Assembly: GCF_034387475.1 (NCBI RefSeq)
Contig: NZ_JAXCIL010000001.1
Location: 1,922,001-1,986,000, forward strand
DNA: 64,000 bases
Direction: 5' to 3'
Origin: Pseudomonas sp. Teo4
GTDB taxonomy: Bacteria; Pseudomonadota; Gammaproteobacteria; Pseudomonadales; Pseudomonadaceae
Of the stretch, positions 24,575-32,511 are shown in pieces. Position numbers and translations under genes: made by a program. Below the pieces are notes generated by a model, which saw nothing but the letters and a program-made list of their open reading frames with translations, was not told where the DNA came from and did not search any database. Positions within the stretch are counted from its first letter, which is position 1. Each line of letters starts with the position of its first letter.

Positions 24575-25888
24575 ATGAATGCCTTGACCCAACCAGCGGC
24601 GCCCGCCCCGGTGCGCACGCCCTCCTACTACACCGCCACGCTGGCCGAGGAAACCGACTACCCGCGCCTGCAAGGCACGGTGAGCGTCGATGTGGCGATC
24701 ATCGGTGGCGGTTTCACCGGTGTGGCCAGCGCCGTCGAGCTGGCCGAGCGCGGCCTGAAGGTCGCGCTGGTGGATACCCACAAGATCGGCTGGGGTGCCA
24801 GCGGCCGCAATGGCGGCCAGGTCACCGGCAGCCTGTCTGGCGACGAGGCCATGCGCAAGCAGATGCGCAAGCGCCTCGGCGACGAGGTGGACAATTTCAT
24901 CTGGCACCTGCGCTGGCGCGGGCACCAGATCATCGAGCAGCGGGTCGCGCGCTACGGCATCGCCTGCGACCTGCGGCGCGGGCACCTGCATGCGGCGATG
25001 AAGCCCACACACATGGCCGAACTGCGCACCAGCTTCGAGGAAGCCCAGCGCCGAGGCATGGGCGAAGAAGTGAGTCTGCTGGACCGCGCCGGCGTCCGTG
25101 CGCAGCTGGACAGCCCGCTGTACTGCGGCGCCCTGCACAACCGCCGCAACCTGCACCTGCACCCGCTGAACCTGTGCATCGGCGAGGCCCGTGCCGCCCA
25201 CAGCCTGGGCGCGCTGATCTTCGAAAACTCCGAGGTGCTGGAGATCGTCCACGGTCCACGGCCGGCGGTGGTCACCGCCGAGGGCCGTATCGAGGCCCGC
25301 CAGGTATTGCTGGCGGGTGATGTGTACCACAAGCTGGAGCCGCGACAGCTCAAGGGCAAGATCTTCCCGGCCATGGGCGGCATCGTCGCTACCGCGCCGC
25401 TGGGCGAGCTGGCCGAGCGCCTCAATCCGCAGAACCTGGCGGTGTACGACTGCCGTTTCGTGCTCGACTACTACCGTTTCACCGCCGACAAGCGCCTGCT
25501 GTTCGGTGGCGGCGCCAACTACTCGGGCAAGGACTCGCGCAACATCGAAAACGAGCTGCGCCCATGCATCGAACGTACCTTCCCGGCGCTCAAGGGCGTA
25601 CCCATCGAATTCCAGTGGAGCTGCGCCATGGGCATCGTGGTCAACCGCATTCCGCAACTGGGCAAGCTGTCGGACAACGTCTGGTACTGCCAGGGCTATT
25701 CCGGGCATGGCATCGCCACCAGCCACATCATGGGCGAAATCATGGCCGAGGCGATGACCGGAGAGCTGGGCAAGTTCGATACCTTCGCCGCCTGCAGGCA
25801 CATCAAGGTGCCGCTGGGCGAGCAGCTGGGCAACCCGCTGCTGGCAGCCGGCATGTGGTACTACCAACTGTTGGAAAAGCTGCGCTGA
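24575..25888 (+). CDS. puuB: Gamma-glutamylputrescine oxidase-like FAD protein
   Basis: 437 residues, DAO-type flavoprotein: VDVAIIGGGFTGVASAVELAERG (Rossmann), KIGWGASGRNGGQVTGSLSGD, a signature of the PuuB/OrdL group, and near the end WYCQGYSGHGIATSHIMGE. It oxidises the free amino group of the gamma-glutamylated amine to an aldehyde, releasing NH3 and H2O2. ATG at 24575 has GAGGA seven bases upstream; 36 bases separate it from puuA and 24 from puuD. Confidence 0.9.
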   Translation: MNALTQPAAPAPVRTPSYYTATLAEETDYPRLQGTVSVDVAIIGGGFTGVASAVELAERGLKVALVDTHKIGWGASGRNGGQVTGSLSGDEAMRKQMRKRLGDEVDNFIWHLRWRGHQIIEQRVARYGIACDLRRGHLHAAMKPTHMAELRTSFEEAQRRGMGEEVSLLDRAGVRAQLDSPLYCGALHNRRNLHLHPLNLCIGEARAAHSLGALIFENSEVLEIVHGPRPAVVTAEGRIEARQVLLAGDVYHKLEPRQLKGKIFPAMGGIVATAPLGELAERLNPQNLAVYDCRFVLDYYRFTADKRLLFGGGANYSGKDSRNIENELRPCIERTFPALKGVPIEFQWSCAMGIVVNRIPQLGKLSDNVWYCQGYSGHGIATSHIMGEIMAEAMTGELGKFDTFAACRHIKVPLGEQLGNPLLAAGMWYYQLLEKLR

Positions 25889-25912
25889 GGCGCGCTGGAT
25901 CACGAGGTCACC

Positions 25913-26686
25913 ATGCACAGATTACCCTTGGTCGCCGTCAGCGCCTGCACCCGGCAGCTGGGCGCGCACCCGTTTCACCTGGTTGGCGACAAGTACGTGC
26001 GCGCCGTGGTCGAGGCCGCCGACGCCTTGCCGATGATGCTGCCCGCCCTGCCCGGCCTGCTGTCGCCCAGTGAAGTGCTCGCCCAGGTCGACGGCCTGCT
26101 GCTGACAGGCTCGCCGTCCAACATCGAGCCCTGGCATTACCAGGGCGCCCCGAGCGCGCCGGGCACCTTGCACGACCCTGCCCGCGACGCCAGCAACCTG
26201 GCCCTGATTCCGGCAGCGCTGCGCGAAGGCGTGCCGCTGCTGGCGATCTGCCGGGGTTTTCAGGAACTCAATGTGGCGCTTTGCGGCACGCTGCATGCCT
26301 GTGTGCATGAGGTGGGGCGCTTCAACGACCACCGCGAGCCGGCCGACCAGCCCGTGCAGGTGCAATACGCCGCACGCCAGCCGCTGCTGGTACAACCGGG
26401 TGGCTTGCTGGAGCGCCTGGGCCTGCCCCGGCGCTGCCAGGTCAACTCGATTCATGGCCAGGGCATCGACCGCCTGGCGCCTGGGCTGCAAGTCGAGGCA
26501 CTGGCCGAGGACGGCCTGATCGAAGCCGTTTCGCTGCCCGATGCCCGCGCCTTCGCCCTGGGTGTGCAGTTTCACCCTGAATGGCAGGTGCTCAGCCACC
26601 CCCATTACCTGGCCATCTTCCGTGCCTTTGGCGCCGCCTGCCGGCAACGCGCCGAGCGCCGCACCGCAACAGGAGCTTTCGCATGA
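25913..26686 (+). CDS. puuD: Gamma-glutamyl-gamma-aminobutyrate hydrolase-like (class I GATase fold)
   Basis: 257 residues. Class I amidotransferase triad visible: nucleophile Cys113 (AICRGFQE), His221 and Glu223 (QFHPEW). MHRLPLVAVSACTRQLGAHPFHLVGDKYVRAV is the typical PuuD opening. It removes glutamate from the gamma-glutamylated acid, finishing the pathway. Its last four bases overlap the start of the aldehyde dehydrogenase gene (ATGA). Confidence 0.9.
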   Translation: MHRLPLVAVSACTRQLGAHPFHLVGDKYVRAVVEAADALPMMLPALPGLLSPSEVLAQVDGLLLTGSPSNIEPWHYQGAPSAPGTLHDPARDASNLALIPAALREGVPLLAICRGFQELNVALCGTLHACVHEVGRFNDHREPADQPVQVQYAARQPLLVQPGGLLERLGLPRRCQVNSIHGQGIDRLAPGLQVEALAEDGLIEAVSLPDARAFALGVQFHPEWQVLSHPHYLAIFRAFGAACRQRAERRTATGAFA

Positions 26687-28173
26687 CCCTTACCCTCCAG
26701 GACTGGCAAGCCCGCGCCGACGCCCTGCGCCCAGAAACCCGCGCCTTCATTGATGGGGCGTATTGCCACGCAGCGTCCGGCGCCACGTTCGCCTGCATCA
26801 GCCCTGTGGATGGCCGCGTGCTTGGCCAGGTCGCCAGCTGTGACAGTGCCGACGCCGACCGCGCCGTTGAAAACGCCCGCGCCACCTTCGACTCCGGCGT
26901 CTGGTCGCATCTGGCCCCGGCCCAGCGCAAAGCCAAGCTGATCCGCTTCGCAGGCCTCTTGCGCAAGAACGTCGAAGAGCTGGCCCTGCTGGAAACCCTG
27001 GACATGGGTAAGCCAATCGGCGACTCCTCCAGCATCGACATCCCCGGTGCGGCCAACGCCATTCACTGGACCGCCGAAGCCATCGACAAGGTCTACGACG
27101 AAGTCGCCCCGACCCCGCATGACCAGCTCGGCCTGGTTACCCGCGAGCCGGTGGGCGTGGTTGGTGCCATCGTGCCGTGGAACTTCCCGCTGCTGATGGC
27201 CTGCTGGAAACTCGGCCCGGCCCTGGCCACTGGTAACTCGGTGGTGCTCAAGCCGTCGGAAAAATCGCCACTGACCGCTATCCGCATTGCCCAGCTGGCC
27301 ATCGAAGCCGGCATTCCGGCGGGCGTGCTGAACGTGCTGCCAGGCTACGGCCACACCGTGGGCAAGGCCCTGGCCCTGCACATGGACGTCGACACCCTGG
27401 TGTTCACTGGCTCGACCAAGATCGCCAAGCAACTGATGGTGTACGCGGGCGAGTCGAACATGAAGCGCATCTGGCTGGAAGCCGGTGGCAAGAGCCCGAA
27501 CATCGTCTTCGCCGACGCCCCGGACCTGCAGGCCGCCGCCGAAGCCGCCGCCAGCGCCATCGCCTTCAACCAGGGCGAAGTCTGCACCGCAGGTTCGCGT
27601 CTGCTGGTCGAGCGTTCGATCAAGGACAAGTTCCTGCCTATGGTGGTCGAGGCCCTCAAGGGCTGGAAGCCGGGTAACCCGCTAGACCCGGCGACCACGG
27701 TCGGTGCCCTGGTCGACACCCAGCAGATGAACACCGTGCTGTCGTACATCGAAGCGGGCCACCAGGACGGCGCCAAGCTGCTGGCCGGTGGCAAGCGCAC
27801 CCTGGAGGAGACCGGCGGTACCTACGTCGAGCCGGCCATCTTCGATGGCGTGACCAACGCCATGAAGATCGCCCAGGAAGAAATCTTCGGCCCCGTGCTG
27901 TCGGTGATCGCCTTCGACACCGCCGAGGAAGCCATCGCCATTGCCAACGACACGCCGTATGGCCTGGCCGCGGGCATCTGGACTTCGGACATCTCCAAGG
28001 CCCACAAGACCGCCCGCGCCGTGCGTGCTGGCAGCGTCTGGGTGAACCAGTACGACGGCGGCGACATGACCGCGCCGTTCGGTGGCTTCAAGCAGTCGGG
28101 CAACGGCCGTGACAAGTCGCTGCATGCGCTGGAGAAGTACACCGAGCTGAAGGCGACCTGGATCAAGCTGTGA
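26683..28173 (+). CDS. puuC: Aldehyde dehydrogenase (gamma-glutamyl-gamma-aminobutyraldehyde type)
   Basis: 496 residues, full-length ALDH: GVVGAIVPWNFPLLMACWKLGPALA (cofactor and catalytic Asn), FTGSTKIAKQL, LEAGGKSPNIVF (general base Glu), and NQGEVCTAGSRLLVE (catalytic Cys). IWTSDISKAHKTARAVRAGSVWVN near the end is shared by PuuC-type enzymes. It oxidises the aldehyde made by the PuuB-like oxidase to the gamma-glutamyl acid with NAD(P)+. Start ATG 26683 overlaps puuD; a REP pair follows the stop. Confidence 0.92.
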   Translation: MTLTLQDWQARADALRPETRAFIDGAYCHAASGATFACISPVDGRVLGQVASCDSADADRAVENARATFDSGVWSHLAPAQRKAKLIRFAGLLRKNVEELALLETLDMGKPIGDSSSIDIPGAANAIHWTAEAIDKVYDEVAPTPHDQLGLVTREPVGVVGAIVPWNFPLLMACWKLGPALATGNSVVLKPSEKSPLTAIRIAQLAIEAGIPAGVLNVLPGYGHTVGKALALHMDVDTLVFTGSTKIAKQLMVYAGESNMKRIWLEAGGKSPNIVFADAPDLQAAAEAAASAIAFNQGEVCTAGSRLLVERSIKDKFLPMVVEALKGWKPGNPLDPATTVGALVDTQQMNTVLSYIEAGHQDGAKLLAGGKRTLEETGGTYVEPAIFDGVTNAMKIAQEEIFGPVLSVIAFDTAEEAIAIANDTPYGLAAGIWTSDISKAHKTARAVRAGSVWVNQYDGGDMTAPFGGFKQSGNGRDKSLHALEKYTELKATWIKL

Positions 28174-28179
28174 TTGCAC

Positions 28180-28330
28180 GGGGCCGCTGTGCGGCCCATC
28201 GCAGGCTTCGCCAGCTCCCACGGAGGTGTGGACTGCCCCCAAGGAGTTGGACACAAATCCAACCCTTGAGGGCAGTCCAGAGGGCTTGTGGGAGCTGGCG
28301 AAGCCTGCGATGGGCTGCGAAGCGGCCCCC
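28180..28330. repeat. Long REP pair (BIME) after puuC
   Basis: Inverted arms of about 42 bp: 28180-28221 (contains GGCTTCGCCAGCTCCCAC) and 28288-28330 (GTGGGAGCTGGCGAAGCC). A second, unrelated palindrome (28229-28279) sits in the centre. It probably terminates the puu operon. No gene was found in 28174-28414. Confidence 0.85.
28229..28279. mobile_element. 51-bp palindrome with IS3-like ends, inside the REP pair
   Basis: Imperfect inverted repeat starting TGGACTGCCCCCAAGG and ending CCTTGAGGGCAGTCCA. The ends resemble terminal repeats of IS3-family elements of Pseudomonas (TGGACTGCCCCC..., from memory), with no transposase between them. Possible relic of excision or a minimal MITE. Confidence 0.4.
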
Positions 28331-28414
28331 TAATACGCAGACCAGCGGCCCTCTCCGAGCCCTGTGCTTCGAACTATTCTGTCTGATGGGGTTAGCTTCC
28401 AGTGGAGAAAAGCC

Positions 28415-28885
28415 ATGCGTACGTTCCCATGGGGATACCTGCTGGTACTGCTGCTCTCTGCCCCCGCAGCCCAGGCGCAGTCAGTGGTGCCGCTCAAGGG
28501 CCAAAGCAGCCAGCAGATGCAGCTGGACATCAACGATTGCAACACCGTCGCCAACAACGCCGCCAGCAGCGCAACCACCTCAGACCCGCACGTCGGCGGC
28601 CGGGTGAAAGGCGCGGCGGCCGGTGCCGCAGCCGGTGCGGTTGGGGCGCAAGTGCGCGGCAATCAGCACGAAGAACTCTACGACCGGGCCAGTGACGACG
28701 CCAAGCAGCAATACCGGCAGAACCGCGCCGGCGAAGTGGCTGCAGCCGGTGCTGCCGTGGGTGGTATGCGCCAGCGTCAGGAGCGCCGTCAGGACCGGCG
28801 CACCCAGGACCAGGCCCAGAGCTCGGCCCATGCCAGCGCCTACAGCGGTTGCCTGCAGGGCCGTGGGTATCAGGTCAATCCGTAA
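28415..28885 (+). CDS. Exported glycine-zipper protein, small, unknown function
   Basis: 156 residues from the ATG at 28415 (GGAG seven bases upstream). The signal peptide is cut after AQA (MRTFPWGYLLVLLLSAPAAQA). The mature part has two Cys, one early (NDCNTV) and one near the C-terminus (SGCLQGRGY), and an alanine/glycine-rich segment (KGAAAGAAAGAVGAQVRG; EVAAAGAAVGGMRQRQ) like YMGG/glycine-zipper proteins of the periplasm or outer membrane. The Gln/Arg-rich linker is predicted flexible. Single-gene unit, convergent with pqiC. Confidence 0.75.
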   Translation: MRTFPWGYLLVLLLSAPAAQAQSVVPLKGQSSQQMQLDINDCNTVANNAASSATTSDPHVGGRVKGAAAGAAAGAVGAQVRGNQHEELYDRASDDAKQQYRQNRAGEVAAAGAAVGGMRQRQERRQDRRTQDQAQSSAHASAYSGCLQGRGYQVNP

Positions 28886-28894
28886 GCGAATGCG

Positions 28895-29431
28895 CTAAGC
28901 GGCAGGGCAACGGCCCTGCCCTGCCGCGCTGCGTACCGCGCCGGCCAACTGACGCAGGTTGGTCTGCTGGGCACTGACCAGGCTGGTGACGCTGGCCTGG
29001 GCCGGTGTCTGCACCGTGGTGCGGCAGGTCAGCTCGTCCTGGCCAGGGCGCTTCAAGCGCCAGACCGCCTCCAGCAACGCGTACTGCCCTGGTACCGAGT
29101 CGAAGCGCTGCACCTCCACCCGCAGCACCGAGCGCACGCTACCACCAACGGGGCCGCCAAGCTGGTCCTGCAGGGCGCTGCGAAACTCATCCACCAGGTT
29201 GGCGCCCCACCATTCGGTTTCCAGAATCACCAGGCCACTCTGGCCCTGGCGCACCACCAACTGTGGTCGATCCACCTGCGGCGGAACGCTTACTCGCTCG
29301 ACCAGCACCTTGGTGCCCCCCTCCTGTGTCGGCAGTGGCGGCACCAGGGTGTGGTAGTTGTTGGGTGTACTGCTGCAACCTGCGGCCAGCACCGCCAACG
29401 CGACCAGCATCACAGCGTGCATCTTGGGCAT
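28895..29431 (-). CDS. pqiC: PqiC-like outer-membrane lipoprotein (ABC-type transport auxiliary)
   Basis: 178 residues. Lipobox LAAGC with Cys19; mature start SSTPNNYHTLVPPLP is typical of PF03886/DUF330 lipoproteins. It forms the outer-membrane end of the PqiABC lipid-transport bridge. Last gene of the minus-strand unit, 28 bases after pqiB. A hairpin at 28901 overlaps its 3' end. Confidence 0.88.
   Translation of the reverse strand: MPKMHAVMLVALAVLAAGCSSTPNNYHTLVPPLPTQEGGTKVLVERVSVPPQVDRPQLVVRQGQSGLVILETEWWGANLVDEFRSALQDQLGGPVGGSVRSVLRVEVQRFDSVPGQYALLEAVWRLKRPGQDELTCRTTVQTPAQASVTSLVSAQQTNLRQLAGAVRSAAGQGRCPAA
28901..28920. terminator. Hairpin between the convergent small gene and pqiC
   Basis: GGCAGGGC (28901-28908), loop AACG, GCCCTGCC (28913-28920); perfect 8-bp stem, no T-run. 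Lies 15 bases after the plus-strand stop and inside the last codons of pqiC. Confidence 0.45.
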
Positions 29432-29459
29432 CAGGTGTCACTCCTCGGTCGGTGCGTGG

Positions 29460-31100
29460 TCAAGGCTGCACGTCATCTGCGCCGGCCGCCTTGGGCCGCC
29501 CGCGAATCAGCGATTCAGGGTGCCGTCCCAGGTAGTCGGCAAGGTCACGCAACGAACGCGACATGCGCTCCAGCTCTTGCAGCGTATCGCCCAGTTTTTC
29601 CCGCTGCGGCGAATCATCGGCGATGGCCGAATTGGCCGTTTGCAAGGTTTTCTGCAGATCATCCAGCGTCGCCTTGACCCCAGGCAGCGTCTGCCCGTCG
29701 AAGCGTTTGAGGGTCGTGCGCAACTCACGCAGGGTGCCATCGAGGTTGCCGGCAATGCTTTCCAGCGGCAGCTTGCCGATGCGTTCGACCACATGCTGCA
29801 ACTGTTCCTGCAGTTTCTCCAGGCTGCCCGGCACGGTGGGCACCGTGATGGGGCTGGCGTTCATGTCGAAGGCCACCTTTGGCGCATCGGGGTAGAAGTC
29901 CAGCGATACATACATCTGCCCGGTGATGAGGTTGCCGCTGCGGGCCTGCGCACGCAGCCCGTGCTCGACGAACGTGCCGATCAGCCGCCGGGCACCGGCT
30001 TCGTCACCCGGGGTATGCTTGAACACCTTGAGCATTTTCTGATGCACCGGGCCCAGGCGCTGCGGATAGATCACCGCATCCACCACCACCGGAAAACTCT
30101 GCTTCTGCTCGTCGTAGTCGAGGGTGACCGACACCACCTTGCCGAACTCCACCCCTTTGAACTCCACCGGCGCCCCCGGCGACAGGCCACGCATTGACTG
30201 GTCGAAGCGCATGCGCAGGTATTCCTGCCTGCCGGTGGGCGGCGCCAGGGCCGCATCGCGGTCAACGAACAACTGGAACACCTGCTGGTCATCGGCAGGC
30301 TGCGCAACGGCGGCAAAATCCGGCGAGCCAAAGGCCAGCCCGCCCATCAAGATCGATGACAGCGACTGGGTTTCGACCTTGAGCCCGTTGGCGCCGATCT
30401 GCATGTCGACACCACTGGCATTCCAGAAACGGCTGTCGTGGGTGACGAACGCGTCGTAAGGCGACTGCACGAAAATGCCTATCTGCACCCCTTTGCCATC
30501 GTCCTTCAGCGCATAGGAGACCACTTCGCCAACCGGAATCCTGCGGTAGTAGATGGAAGAACCGATATCCAGAGAACCAAGGTCATCGGCGAACAGCGTG
30601 AAACTCTTGCCTTTCTCCCCGTAAGTGATCGGTGGCGGCAACTCCAGCCCCTTGAATTTCTTTCGTGGTTTGTTCGATTCACCGGCATCGGCGCCGATGA
30701 AACTGCCCGAAAGCAAGGTATCGACTCCCGAAACGCCGCCGGCACCGATGCGTGGCCTGACGACCCAGTAACGTGCCCCTTCGGTGGCGAACGACTCGGC
30801 TTCCTTGGACAGTTCCACTTTGGCCACCACGCTGTTGCGGTCCTTGGCCAGTTCCACCGAGGTGACCTCACCAATCACCACGCTGCGGTATTTGACCTGG
30901 GTCTTGTGCGCCACCAGGCCTTCGCCGGAGTGAAACGAAATGGTGATGACAGGCCCCTGCTGCATCCAGTTGCGCACCACCAGCGAGGCCCCCACCAGCA
31001 AGGCCAGAATCGGCACGATCCACACCAGCGACACGTTCACTCGCCGGGTGCGCACCTGGGGCTGTCCCGCCGCCTGCGGTTTGTCAGTCTCCTGCGCCAT
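29460..31100 (-). CDS. pqiB: PqiB-like MlaD/MCE-domain intermembrane transport protein
   Basis: 546 residues from the ATG at 31100 (GGAGA eight bases upstream). A short cytoplasmic N-terminus, then one membrane helix (VSLVWIVPILALLVGASLVV, about 26-45), three MCE/MlaD domains (starts near VITISFHSGEGLVAHKTQVKY, KSFTLFADDLGSLDIGSSIYY and EYLRMRFDQSMRGLSPGAPVEF), and a C-terminal amphipathic helical region (SLEKLQEQLQHVVERI onward) that in E. coli PqiB forms the long coiled-coil needle. It carries lipids between inner and outer membrane. It overlaps the second PqiA gene by 17 bases. Confidence 0.92.
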   Translation of the reverse strand: MAQETDKPQAAGQPQVRTRRVNVSLVWIVPILALLVGASLVVRNWMQQGPVITISFHSGEGLVAHKTQVKYRSVVIGEVTSVELAKDRNSVVAKVELSKEAESFATEGARYWVVRPRIGAGGVSGVDTLLSGSFIGADAGESNKPRKKFKGLELPPPITYGEKGKSFTLFADDLGSLDIGSSIYYRRIPVGEVVSYALKDDGKGVQIGIFVQSPYDAFVTHDSRFWNASGVDMQIGANGLKVETQSLSSILMGGLAFGSPDFAAVAQPADDQQVFQLFVDRDAALAPPTGRQEYLRMRFDQSMRGLSPGAPVEFKGVEFGKVVSVTLDYDEQKQSFPVVVDAVIYPQRLGPVHQKMLKVFKHTPGDEAGARRLIGTFVEHGLRAQARSGNLITGQMYVSLDFYPDAPKVAFDMNASPITVPTVPGSLEKLQEQLQHVVERIGKLPLESIAGNLDGTLRELRTTLKRFDGQTLPGVKATLDDLQKTLQTANSAIADDSPQREKLGDTLQELERMSRSLRDLADYLGRHPESLIRGRPKAAGADDVQP

Positions 31101-31728
31101 CGCTGCGCTCTCCTTCTTGTGGCTCGCCATCCCAGATCAGGCGTGGGTCGAAGCTCATCGCAGAAAACATCGTCAGCACCACCACCAAGCCGAAGAACAG
31201 AATGCCCGGGCGCGGCTCGATGGTGCCCAAGCCGCGCAGCTGCACCAGCGCCGCCACCAGGGCCACCACCATGACGTCGAGCATCGACCAGTAGCCGATC
31301 AGCTCGACGAAGCGAAACAGTTGCGAGCGTTGGCGACGCGCCCAGTTGCTGCGCCGCTGGGCGGTCACCAGCAGCAGGCCGAGGGAGAAGAACTTGATGG
31401 CAGGCACACCGATACTGGCGATGAAGATGATCAGGGCGATGTCCCACGCGCCATGTTCCCAGAACTCCAGCACCCCACCGACGATGGTGCTGTCGCTGCC
31501 CTGACCCAGCATTTCGGTGTTCATCACTGGCAAAGCGTTGGCCGGCACATAGAAGATCAGCGCCGCGCACAGAAACGCCCAACCACGGGCGATGGCGTTG
31601 GACTTGCGCCGATGCAGCGGCGCACCGCAGCGCTGACACTGGTGGGCATCCTCGCGCAGGTCGCAGGCCTGGCCACAGCCATGGCACAGGCACACCTGCA
31701 GGTCGTCGGCCAACATCGGCGCGGTCAT
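31084..31728 (-). CDS. pqiA: PqiA-like membrane protein, C-terminal half (split PqiA)
   Basis: 214 residues from the ATG at 31728, about half of E. coli PqiA. N-terminal zinc-ribbon cysteines: CLCHGCGQACD and CQRCGAPL; then about four membrane helices (WAFLCAALIFYVPANALPVM, WDIALIIFIASIGVPAIKFF, GYWSMLDVMVVALVAALVQL, PGILFFGLVVVLTMFSAMSF). The start overlaps the stop of the first-half gene (ATGA). Together the two halves would make the eight-helix PqiA/LetA inner-membrane component that works with PqiB. Confidence 0.9.
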   Translation of the reverse strand: MTAPMLADDLQVCLCHGCGQACDLREDAHQCQRCGAPLHRRKSNAIARGWAFLCAALIFYVPANALPVMNTEMLGQGSDSTIVGGVLEFWEHGAWDIALIIFIASIGVPAIKFFSLGLLLVTAQRRSNWARRQRSQLFRFVELIGYWSMLDVMVVALVAALVQLRGLGTIEPRPGILFFGLVVVLTMFSAMSFDPRLIWDGEPQEGERSDGAGD

Positions 31729-32321
31729 ACCTGCTCCCACAGGTCGCGGATATCGCGCCCGGCAATGTAGATCAGCAACACACTCAGCGCCGCCAGCGCG
31801 ACCAATCCGATCCCTGGGATGACATCGAGCAGGCCAGCCAGCTTGATCACCGCCACCATGGCGCCCAGCAGGCAGACTTCCAGCATGCTCCAGGGTCTTA
31901 GCTTCTCCAGCGCCTGCATGCACGCGCCGAATGCCGGTGAGCGGCGGCCGGCCATGGCAAAGCCCAGCACCCAGCACAACACGGCAATCTGCAGGATCGG
32001 CGCAAAAATAATCGACAGCGCCAGCACCAGCGCAATGAAGGTGATGCTGCCGCTGCTGAGGATCATCACGGCGTCCCATAACGTCGCCGAGTTGGTCAGC
32101 CCACTCATGCCGATGGTCATGACCGGATAGGCATTGGCGAACACCAGCAGCACCCCGCCGGTGACGCTGAGCGCCATGCGCTGCTGCGGGGTCAGGCCAT
32201 TGTGCCGATACAGCACACCGCCACAGCGCGGGCACAGTGCGCTCTGGTGGCGCTGAAGCGGAGCGCGGTGATAGACCGCATCACAGTACTCGCAGATGAT
32301 CAGGTCATTGGCCGTGGTCAT
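31725..32321 (-). CDS. pqiA: PqiA-like membrane protein, N-terminal half (split PqiA)
   Basis: 198 residues. Zinc-ribbon Cys pairs CEYC and CPRCG at residues about 10-33, then four helices (MALSVTGGVLLVFANAYPVMTI, GSITFIALVLALSIIFAPIL, IAVLCWVLGFAM, VALAALSVLLIYIA). It carries the PqiA N-half motifs FANAYPVM and LRPWSMLEV. Its ATG at 32321 starts the pqiA-pqiA-pqiB-pqiC operon, divergent from the AspT-like gene across 190 bases. No clear operator was seen there. Confidence 0.9.
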   Translation of the reverse strand: MTTANDLIICEYCDAVYHRAPLQRHQSALCPRCGGVLYRHNGLTPQQRMALSVTGGVLLVFANAYPVMTIGMSGLTNSATLWDAVMILSSGSITFIALVLALSIIFAPILQIAVLCWVLGFAMAGRRSPAFGACMQALEKLRPWSMLEVCLLGAMVAVIKLAGLLDVIPGIGLVALAALSVLLIYIAGRDIRDLWEQV

Positions 32322-32511
32322 GGAGTCTCTCGCAGCGAGTCTGGATGTCCGGCAGGAACCCTGTCGCAGGCAAGATTAGTCAAGAAACGCCCACCGCGTC
32401 GCAACTGCCCATGCGCATTTGATGACACCCGTGGCTGACCGCTGGATTGCACGCATACTCAGACTGTTCGGGCTCTTGAACTTGCGCAGGCAGCATCTGG
32501 AGGAAGGGGCA

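Noticed and set aside
24539..25918. 459-codon minus-strand frame opposite puuB
   Set aside because: Shadow of a well-supported flavoprotein gene; high His/Arg/Ala composition without motifs.
28229..28279. Functional insertion sequence
   Set aside because: Only 51 bp, no transposase frame; listed as a possible relic only.
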